Shown in pieces: positions 22,123 through 27,460 of a stretch of 27,460 bases of DNA; position 1 is the first letter of the stretch; each line of letters begins with the position of its first letter. The stretch is taken from the NCBI GenBank assembly GCA_036794585.1, contig DAIRGH010000032.1:1-27460 (forward strand), written 5' to 3'. The notes under the pieces are model-generated. The model had not been told where the DNA came from, did no database searches, and worked only from the letters and a program-made list of their open reading frames with translations. The DNA comes from WHSW01 sp036794585. GTDB taxonomy: Bacteria; Actinomycetota; Thermoleophilia; Solirubrobacterales; 70-9. The position numbers and the translations under genes were made by a program.

Positions 22123-23261
22123 GGCCGGGCCTCCGGGACGTTGTCGACGACCCAGTCGATGCACGCGGTGAGCGCCTCGACGTCGTTCGGCTCAATCGCC
22201 GGAAACAGCCCGATCCGCAGCTGGTTGCGGCCCAGCTTGCGGTACGGCTCGGTGTCGACGATCCCGTTCGCCCGCAGCGTCGCCGCCAAGGCCGCGGCGT
22301 CGACCGTCTCGTCGAAGTCGATGGTGCCGACTACGAGCGAGCGCTTCGCGGGATCGCCGACGAACGGCGTCGCGAAGTCGACCCGCTCGGCCCACCCGTA
22401 CAGATGTCCCGACGACTGCCGGGTGCGGTCGACGCACCAGTCCAGCCCGCCGGCGCCAAGCATCCAGTCGAGCTGGTCGGCGAGCAGCAGCAGGGTCGCC
22501 ACCGCCGGGGTGTTGTAGGTCTGGTCCTTGCGCGAGTTCTCGAGCGCGGTCATCAGCGACAGCGATGCGGGTTGCCAGCGGCCGCCGGCGCCGTCGAGCT
22601 CCTCGATCCGGGCGAGCGCCGCCGGGCTCAGCAGCGCCAACCACAGGCCGCCGTCGGAGGCAAAGCCCTTCTGCGGGGCGAAGTAGTAGGCGTCGACATC
22701 GGCCGCGTCGAACGGCAGGCCTCCGGCGGCCGAGGTGGCGTCGATCAGCACCAGCGCCTCGCCGGCATCCTGCGGCCGCGCCGGGGCCAGCATGACCCCG
22801 GTCGAGGTCTCGTTGTGGGCCCATGCAAGCACGTCGGCGCTCGGGTCGGTGGCCGGATCCGGGGCGTCGCCGGGCTCGGCCTCGATCACGATCGGATCGG
22901 CGAGGAACGGCGCCGCCGCGGTGACCTTGGCGAACTTGCCGGAGAACTCGCCGTAGGCGAGGTGCAGGGCGCGCTCGCGGACGAGGCAGGCCGCGGCCGC
23001 GTCCCAGAACGCCGTGGTGCCGCCGTTTCCGAGCGCAACCTCGTAGCCGTCAGGCGCATCGAACAGCTCCGCGATTCCGTCGCGGATTCGCGCGACGAGC
23101 TCCTTGACCGGCCGCTGGCGGTGCGACGTGCCCATCACGTCGGCACGCTCGGCGAGCTTGGCGAGCGCCTCGGGGCGGACCTTCGAGGGCCCGCAGCCGA
23201 AGCGGCCGTCGCTCGGCTTCAGCTCGTCTGGGATAAGTGTCTGTGTCTGGGGTGCGGTCAT
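22119..23261 (-). CDS. serC: Phosphoserine aminotransferase, mycobacterial type
   Basis: It transfers an amino group from glutamate to 3-phosphohydroxypyruvate, the step after SerA. The 380-residue protein opens with IPDELKPSDGRFGCGPSKVR, then MGTSHRQRPVK (43-53), LGNGGTTAFWDAA, and the PLP lysine K198 in YYFAPQKGFASDGGLW. This matches the actinobacterial SerC lineage rather than the E. coli type. ATG 23261 starts a few residues before the conserved region; longer readings run into the divergent cupin gene. It is the first gene of a serC-serA unit with a GTGA junction. The 27-bp divergent gap contains overlapping -10-like boxes and no room for an operator beyond them. Confidence 0.95.
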   Translation of the reverse strand: MTAPQTQTLIPDELKPSDGRFGCGPSKVRPEALAKLAERADVMGTSHRQRPVKELVARIRDGIAELFDAPDGYEVALGNGGTTAFWDAAAACLVRERALHLAYGEFSGKFAKVTAAAPFLADPIVIEAEPGDAPDPATDPSADVLAWAHNETSTGVMLAPARPQDAGEALVLIDATSAAGGLPFDAADVDAYYFAPQKGFASDGGLWLALLSPAALARIEELDGAGGRWQPASLSLMTALENSRKDQTYNTPAVATLLLLADQLDWMLGAGGLDWCVDRTRQSSGHLYGWAERVDFATPFVGDPAKRSLVVGTIDFDETVDAAALAATLRANGIVDTEPYRKLGRNQLRIGLFPAIEPNDVEALTACIDWVVDNVPEARP

Positions 23262-23275
23262 GGTGCGCGGGCAGA

Positions 23276-23281
23276 TAGGGT
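23276..23281 (+). promoter_or_regulatory. Leaderless -10 box of the second cupin gene
   Basis: TAGGGT lies exactly 7 nt before GTG 23289. On the other strand the overlapping bases read TATCTG, 11 nt before the serC ATG, a weaker possible -10. The layout repeats that of argH and the epimerase gene. Confidence 0.55.
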
Positions 23282-23288
23282 GCTCGCC

Positions 23289-23711
23289 GTGAGCTCGGAA
23301 ACGGTCAGAGAGCCTGTGGAAGGCGACGGATACGCGGTCGGCGACCTCGACGGCGTCGGCGAAGGTTACGGTTTCAGGAAGATACGAAAAGAGCTCGGGG
23401 TAACCGAGTTCGGGGTCAACGCGGTCGTGATGCCGGCCGGATACGAGTCCGGATTTCACGCCCACGAGCGCCAGCAGGAGCTCTACTTCGTCCACTCCGG
23501 AATGCTCGAGTTCGAGTTCGGCGACGGCTCCAAGCACGTGCTCGGGCCTGGGGCCTTCGCGCGCGTCGACGCGCCGACGATGCGCAAGTTCAAGAACGTC
23601 GGCGACGAGGACGCCGTCTACGTGATCGTGGGCGCCGAGGGCGGCTACGTCGGCCGGGATGGGGTCGCCCCCGAGGGTGAGCAGCGCGTGCGCGACAGCG
23701 GCGGCGGTTGA
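23289..23711 (+). CDS. Small cupin-domain protein
   Basis: This is a 140-residue single cupin. The barrel shows FGVNAVVMPAGYESGFHAHE (about 42-61), RQQELYFVHSGMLEFEFGDG, LGPGAFARVDAPTMRKFKNV and YVIVGAEGGYVGRDG. The H-x-H followed by Q-x-E pattern could hold a metal. It parallels the TetR-linked cupin at 4554 in length and order of motifs, so the two look like paralogues. Function is unknown. The start is GTG 23289, supported by the TAGGGT box 7 nt upstream; there is no Shine-Dalgarno. Its stop overlaps the YjbQ start as TTGA, so the two are probably made together. Confidence 0.85.
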   Translation: MSSETVREPVEGDGYAVGDLDGVGEGYGFRKIRKELGVTEFGVNAVVMPAGYESGFHAHERQQELYFVHSGMLEFEFGDGSKHVLGPGAFARVDAPTMRKFKNVGDEDAVYVIVGAEGGYVGRDGVAPEGEQRVRDSGGG

Positions 23712-24169
23712 CCGCTCACACCGCCTACCTCACGTTTGAGACAGACGAGCGGCGAGAGTTCGTCCGCATCACCGACGACGTTCAGGCCGCCGTCGACAAG
23801 TCGGGTGTGCACGAGGGGATGGTGCTGGTCTCGGCTATGCACATCACCGCCGGCGTCTGGATCAACGACGACGAGCCTGGGATCCAGGCCGACGCGCTGG
23901 AATGGCTCGACAAGCTCGCGCCGCCGAGCTGGCAGGAGCCCGCCAACGACGTCGCCCGCCAACTCTCACCCGACCCCGGCGACTACCGCCACCACCGCGG
24001 CGGCGAGGACAACGGCGACGCCCACCTGAAGAACCTGCTCGTCCACCACCAAGTGATCGTCCCGGTCACCGACGGCCGCCTCGACCTCGGCCCCTGGCAG
24101 GCGATCTTCTACGTCGAGTTCGACGGCCGCCGCCACAAGCGCCTGGTGATCAAGGTCCTGGGCGAGTAG
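23708..24169 (+). CDS. YjbQ/UPF0047 family protein
   Basis: This 153-residue protein belongs to the widespread YjbQ family, a small trimeric fold. Members have weak thiamine phosphate synthase activity and an uncertain main role. Seen are the VSAMHITAGVWINDDEPG block (about 41-58), DYRHHRGGEDNGDAHLKN (about 92-109) and VPVTDGRLDLGPWQAIFYVEFDGRR at the end (core shown as DGRLDLGPWQAIFYVEFDG). The conserved histidines are present. TTG 23708 forms a TTGA overlap with the cupin stop. It converges on the DUF4389 gene with only 3 bp between stop codons. Confidence 0.92.
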   Translation: MTAHTAYLTFETDERREFVRITDDVQAAVDKSGVHEGMVLVSAMHITAGVWINDDEPGIQADALEWLDKLAPPSWQEPANDVARQLSPDPGDYRHHRGGEDNGDAHLKNLLVHHQVIVPVTDGRLDLGPWQAIFYVEFDGRRHKRLVIKVLGE

Positions 24170-24172
24170 CCG

Positions 24173-24805
24173 CTAGGCCCAGACGAACGGCGGATAGCGC
24201 GTGGCGATGAAGTGCGCGTAGGCGTTGGTGCGGAGCTGCCAGCGCATCGCGACCTTGGCCAGGTCGAACATCCCCGGCGGGTAGCGCTTGGTGAACATGA
24301 TCGTGAACAGGGCGAAGAACGCGAGCAGCTGAGCGAGGTTGCGCAGGATTCCCGCCACGATCAGGACCGGGATCGCAAGGAACCACTGCACGAACGGGCG
24401 CCAGCGGTCCATCTCGCCGGGGTAGTCGAGCTCGAGCCGAGCGGGGTACTCCGGGTGCTCGCCGAGTGAGAACGGCGGGTACGGATCGACCATCAGCAGG
24501 AAGTACGCCGACACCCGCCAGGCCCAGCGATACACGCCGGCGACGTAGTTGAAGATCCCCTGCGGGTAGCGCCCGGTGAACAGCACCCCGAAGGCCGCGA
24601 AGAGGATCGCGAAGAACGCGCCGATGACCAGGAAGATCAGGACGAAGATGTGCGGGATCGCCAGCAGCCACTTGACCAGCGGCAGGAAGCGCGTGTACTC
24701 GGCCTGGTGGTCGATCTCGCCGCGAGCGGGATAGGCGGCCGCCTCGGCGGCAGGGTCGTAGGCCGGCTGAGCCGGCGGCGTGGGCGGCGTGGGCGCTCCC
24801 TCCAC
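24173..24805 (-). CDS. DUF4389 membrane protein, internally duplicated
   Basis: This 210-residue membrane protein matches the DUF4389 pattern. It consists of a Pro/Ala-rich N-terminus (about 1-25) and two homologous halves. Each half has a YPAR-x-(E/L)-x-(I/L)-D opening, an aromatic-basic patch (FLPLVKWLLAIP and WRPFVQWFLAIP), a hydrophobic hairpin (LIFLVIGAFFAILFAAFGVL and LIVAGILRNLAQLLAFFALF), then (T/K)RYP-x-G-(I/M)F and an ending DPYPPFSL or TRYPPFVW. Function is unknown. GTG 24805 is preferred over GTG 24814, because TAGGGT then lies exactly 7 nt upstream and the longer start would overlap the -10 box. It follows ilvC after 19 bp but probably has its own promoter. Confidence 0.85.
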   Translation of the reverse strand: MEGAPTPPTPPAQPAYDPAAEAAAYPARGEIDHQAEYTRFLPLVKWLLAIPHIFVLIFLVIGAFFAILFAAFGVLFTGRYPQGIFNYVAGVYRWAWRVSAYFLLMVDPYPPFSLGEHPEYPARLELDYPGEMDRWRPFVQWFLAIPVLIVAGILRNLAQLLAFFALFTIMFTKRYPPGMFDLAKVAMRWQLRTNAYAHFIATRYPPFVWA

Positions 24806-24812
24806 GTGTGGC

Positions 24813-24818
24813 ACCCTA
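24813..24818 (-). promoter_or_regulatory. Leaderless -10 box of the DUF4389 gene
   Basis: TAGGGT on the minus strand is 7 nt before GTG 24805, the same box and spacing as at the epimerase and second cupin genes. It sits in the 19-bp gap after ilvC. Confidence 0.5.
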
Positions 24819-24824
24819 TCGCGC

Positions 24825-25829
24825 CTAGAACTCCTGATCGATCCAGGGCATCATCGAGCGCAGGTCCTTGCCGACCTTCTCGATCTGATGCCCGGCCGCC
24901 TCGTCGCGCAGGCGGTTGAAGTTCTCCGCGCCCGCCCGGTTCTCGGCGATCCACTCCTTGGCGAACTCGCCTGACTGGATGTCGGCCAGCACCTGCTTCA
25001 TCGCCTCGCGCACCTCGGGTCCGATCACCTTCGGCCCGCGGGTCATGTCGCCGTACTCGGCCGTGTTGGAGATCGAGTAGCGCATCCCCTGCACGCCCTT
25101 CTCGTACATCAGGTCGACGATCAGCTTCAGCTCGTGCAGGGTCTCGAAGTAGGCGAGCCGCGGGTCATAGCCGGCCTCGACCAGGGTCTCGAAACCGGCG
25201 CGGACCAACTCGGTCGCGCCGCCGCAGAGCACCGACTGTTCGCCGAAGAGGTCGGTCTCGCACTCGTCCTTGAAGGTCGTCTCGATGATCCCGGCGCGGC
25301 CGCCGCCGATCCCGACCGCGTAGGCGAGCACCAGCTCGCGCGCGTCGCCCGTCTCGTCCTGGTGGATCGCCATCAGACACGGGACCCCCCTCCCCTCCTC
25401 GTACTGGCGGCGGACCAGGTGGCCCGGGCCCTTTGGCGCGACCATGCCGACGTCGACGCCCGGCGGCGGGTCGATCTCGCCGAAGTGGACCGAGAATCCG
25501 TGGCCGAACATCAGCAGGTTGCCCTCGGAGATCCCGTCGGCGATCTCGGCGCTCCAGGTCTCGCCCTGCTTTTCGTCGGGGAGCAGAACCATGACGATGT
25601 CGCCGCGGCTGGCGGCCTCGGTCGTGTCGAGCACCTCCAGGCCGGCGGCCTCGGCCTTCTCACGGCTCGACGAGTCCGGACGCAGCCCGACGACGACGTC
25701 GTAGCCGGACTCCTTCAGGTTGAGCGCGTGCGCGTGGCCCTGCGATCCGTAGCCGAGGATCGCGATCGTCTTGCCCTCGAGCGCCTCGGGATTGGCGTCG
25801 GCGTCGTAATAGACCCTGTCGTCGGCCAT
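24825..25829 (-). CDS. ilvC: Ketol-acid reductoisomerase (class I)
   Basis: It converts 2-acetolactate and 2-aceto-2-hydroxybutyrate to the dihydroxy acids of valine and isoleucine synthesis, using NADPH and magnesium. The 334-residue short form has the nucleotide motif LGYGSQGHAHALNL (25-38) and GLRPDSSSREKA after it; R50 and the serines at 53-55 suggest NADPH use. MVAPKGPGHLVRRQY, ETTFKDECETDLFGEQSVLCGG (acidic metal ligands) and YSISNTAEYGD near 250 complete the family pattern. ATG 25829 is 13 bp after the SnoaL-like gene stop. ilvB and ilvN are not in the window. There is no clear Shine-Dalgarno; TAGAGT at the preceding stop is a weak possible -10. Confidence 0.97.
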   Translation of the reverse strand: MADDRVYYDADANPEALEGKTIAILGYGSQGHAHALNLKESGYDVVVGLRPDSSSREKAEAAGLEVLDTTEAASRGDIVMVLLPDEKQGETWSAEIADGISEGNLLMFGHGFSVHFGEIDPPPGVDVGMVAPKGPGHLVRRQYEEGRGVPCLMAIHQDETGDARELVLAYAVGIGGGRAGIIETTFKDECETDLFGEQSVLCGGATELVRAGFETLVEAGYDPRLAYFETLHELKLIVDLMYEKGVQGMRYSISNTAEYGDMTRGPKVIGPEVREAMKQVLADIQSGEFAKEWIAENRAGAENFNRLRDEAAGHQIEKVGKDLRSMMPWIDQEF

Positions 25830-25842
25830 CGGCCGCGGAACT

Positions 25843-26256
25843 CTACGCGTCGCCGCCTTCAGGCTGCTTGATGAACCACTCGGTGAACTCACGGCAGCGG
25901 CCGTCTTCGGCGAACCGGATCACAAAGCAGTTGTGGTAGATCGAGTCGACGGGGCCGCCGGGCTCCTTCGTATAGGTGCTCGTCCCGGTCGCGACCGCGA
26001 CGTCGCCGTCGACCGCGACCGGCGCGTAGCTCGCCTCGTAGGTGCCGGGCTCGTCGCGCTCCGACGCGCCCTCGTGCTCGCTCTCGCCGAGCCACGACGC
26101 GACGACGGCGTCCCGCCCCCGCACCGGCTCGTCGTAGGGGTGATAGCGGTACTCGACGTCGTCGGCGAAGAGCGCGGCGATCTCGTCAGCGTCGTAGCTC
26201 TTCCAAGCCGAGACGTAGTCGTCGAGCCAGCGCTTGACGTGCTCGCGATCGGTCAC
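25843..26256 (-). CDS. SnoaL-like/NTF2-fold protein
   Basis: This 137-residue protein has the alpha-beta barrel pattern of SnoaL/NTF2-like proteins: VKRWLDDYVSAWKSYDADEI (helices), LFADDVEYRYHPYDEPVRGR (about 29-48), and late strands AVDGDVAVATGTSTYTKE and YHNCFVIRFAEDGRCREFTE. Family members bind or isomerise small hydrophobic molecules. The role here cannot be read. GTG 26256 overlaps the upstream ligase stop as GTGA, so the two are coupled. ilvC follows after 13 bp, which may be chance. Confidence 0.82.
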   Translation of the reverse strand: MTDREHVKRWLDDYVSAWKSYDADEIAALFADDVEYRYHPYDEPVRGRDAVVASWLGESEHEGASERDEPGTYEASYAPVAVDGDVAVATGTSTYTKEPGGPVDSIYHNCFVIRFAEDGRCREFTEWFIKQPEGGDA

Positions 26257-27460
26257 CGCAGCTCCCTGCGCAGCAATTTGCCGGCCGGCGTGCGCGGCAG
26301 CTCGGAGACGAACTCCACTCGCTTCGGCACCTTGTAGCCGGCGAGCTCGGAGGCGCAGTGCGAGAGCAGCTCGTCGGCGCTCACCTGAGCGCCGTTTCTC
26401 AGCACGACCACGGCGGTCACGGCCTCCTGCCACTCGGCATCGGACCGCCCGACCGCGGCGGCGTCGACGACGCCGGGGTGGCGCAGCAGCACCTCCTCCA
26501 CCTCGGCGGGCAGCACGTTCTCGCCGCCGCTGACGATCAGATCGCCGAGGCGGTCCTCCACGTACAGGAACCCCTCGTCGTCGATCCGGCCGAGGTCACC
26601 GGTGTGCAGCCAGCCGTCCTCGTCGGCCGTGCCCGGCGCCACGATCGGCCCCTGGACGAGGATCTCGCCGTCCTGGATCCGCAGGTGCGTGGTGAGCAGG
26701 GGACGTCCCGCCGAGCCGAGCTTGCGATGGGCGTCAGCCGGTGTCAGCGTCGTCACCTGCGAGGCGGTCTCGGTCAGCCCGTAGGTCTGCACGACCGTCG
26801 CTCCGCGACCGATCGCCTCCTCGAGCACCTCGTCGGGCACCGGTCCGCCGCCCACCAGCACCGCCCGCAGCGGCAGCAGGTCGACGCCGGCCTCGAGCAG
26901 GCGGACCAGCTGCGTGGCGACGAGCGAGATCACGGTGACGCCGTCGCCCTCGAGCGACGCGGCGATGCTGTCAACGTCGAAGCCGTCGTGCACGACAGCC
27001 GTGGTTCCGTAGATCACCGAGCGCATCACGATCGAGAGCCCGCCGACGTGAAACAGCGGCAGGCAGCAGAGCCAGCGATCGGTCGGCTCGACGCCGAGAT
27101 TGAACGCCGATCCGACCGCACTCCAAAGGTGGTTGCCGTAGGTAAGCCCGATCGGCCGCGGGCCGCCCATCGTGCCGCTGGTGACGATGCGGCAGTGCAG
27201 CGCGTCGAGGTCGTGCTCTCCCAGCAGCGGCAGGTCGGCCTCGGTCAGGCCGAGGTCGGGACTGCCGTTGATCCGCAGCGCCGGCCCTGCCCGTTTCAGC
27301 TCGGCGGCGATCTCGGCATCCGGCAGGCGGGTGTTGACGGGGTATGCGACGGCGCCGAGCTTCATCAGTGCGTGCAGCAGGACGACGTAGTCGATGCCGG
27401 CGTCGAGCGTGAGCGCGACGGTCGTTCCGCGCCGCGCGCCGCGCGCGGCCAGCCGCCGGG
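26253..27460 (-). CDS. AMP-forming acyl-CoA ligase, MenE-like, 5' end outside the window
   Basis: This is an ANL-superfamily adenylate-forming ligase. At least 402 codons are open to the window edge, so the true start lies outside; reading from the internal ATG 27365 would lose conserved sequence (DYVVLLHALMKLGAVAYPVN). Motifs are TSGTMGGPRPIGLTYG (P-loop), YGLTETAS (A5), GWLHTGDLG, DRLGDLIVSGGENVLPAEVE (A8) and the C-terminal lysine in PRTPAGKLLRREL. The ISGGENV-type A8 motif and compact length resemble o-succinylbenzoate-CoA ligase (menE). The P-loop departs from the usual TSGTTGxPKG: M for the second T and RP for KG. MenE is my best guess, but a medium-chain acyl-CoA ligase is possible. 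Confidence 0.85.
   Translation of the reverse strand, partial: RRLAARGARRGTTVALTLDAGIDYVVLLHALMKLGAVAYPVNTRLPDAEIAAELKRAGPALRINGSPDLGLTEADLPLLGEHDLDALHCRIVTSGTMGGPRPIGLTYGNHLWSAVGSAFNLGVEPTDRWLCCLPLFHVGGLSIVMRSVIYGTTAVVHDGFDVDSIAASLEGDGVTVISLVATQLVRLLEAGVDLLPLRAVLVGGGPVPDEVLEEAIGRGATVVQTYGLTETASQVTTLTPADAHRKLGSAGRPLLTTHLRIQDGEILVQGPIVAPGTADEDGWLHTGDLGRIDDEGFLYVEDRLGDLIVSGGENVLPAEVEEVLLRHPGVVDAAAVGRSDAEWQEAVTAVVVLRNGAQVSADELLSHCASELAGYKVPKRVEFVSELPRTPAGKLLRRELR

Noticed and set aside
22123..22164. An upstream ATG for serA at 22164.
   Set aside because: It lies inside serC. GTG 22122 has a good Shine-Dalgarno, a GTGA overlap and the correct N-terminus.

Overview
The window is a gene-dense, very GC-rich stretch of a bacterial chromosome. 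Intergenic gaps are tiny, GTG and TTG starts are frequent, and many genes have a -10 box placed for leaderless transcription. SerC and SerA resemble the mycobacterial forms. Together this points to Actinomycetota, perhaps a deep-branching class such as Thermoleophilia. The phylum is a fair inference; the class is a guess. No transposon, phage, CRISPR array, tRNA or rRNA was seen, and no gene-free stretch exceeds 200 bases.

Layout. (a) 1-2010, minus: argH then mpg, ending in a hairpin-rich tail. (b) 2037-3891, plus: an extended SDR epimerase and an aldo/keto reductase. (c) 3888-5989: a TetR repressor divergent from a small cupin across a perfect 20-bp palindrome, then a three-histidine-box fatty acid desaturase. 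(d) 6093-6947, plus: two small unknown proteins and an SRPBCC protein. (e) 6974-17615, minus: a branched-chain amino acid block. In transcription order it holds a leucine-rich leader peptide, leuA, an SDR, an XRE-cupin regulator, leuC, leuD, a trans-aconitate-methyltransferase-like gene, leuB, ilvE, cimA and a DegT-type aminotransferase. (f) 17678-20504: an AI-2E family membrane protein (plus), converging on an unknown membrane protein and a VAT1-like oxidoreductase (minus). (g) 20521-23261, minus: serC-serA. (h) 23289-24169, plus: a second cupin and a YjbQ protein. (i) 24173-27460, minus: a partial MenE-like ligase, a SnoaL-like protein, ilvC and a duplicated DUF4389 membrane protein.

How it works together. 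IlvC, LeuA, LeuCD, LeuB and IlvE cover most of valine, leucine and isoleucine synthesis. CimA makes citramalate from pyruvate and acetyl-CoA, so LeuCD and LeuB probably serve both the leucine and the threonine-independent isoleucine routes. SerA and SerC supply serine.

Most notable observations: (1) a 19-codon leader peptide with eight leucines, five consecutive, upstream of leuA; (2) the leucine-codon run is a 9-nt perfect complement of the leuA Shine-Dalgarno region, suggesting translational attenuation in which the leucine codons are themselves the anti-SD; (3) a Tam-like methyltransferase translationally coupled between leuD and leuB; (4) an XRE-cupin regulator 3 bp ahead of leuC; (5) a recurring TAGGGT-N7-start leaderless promoter.
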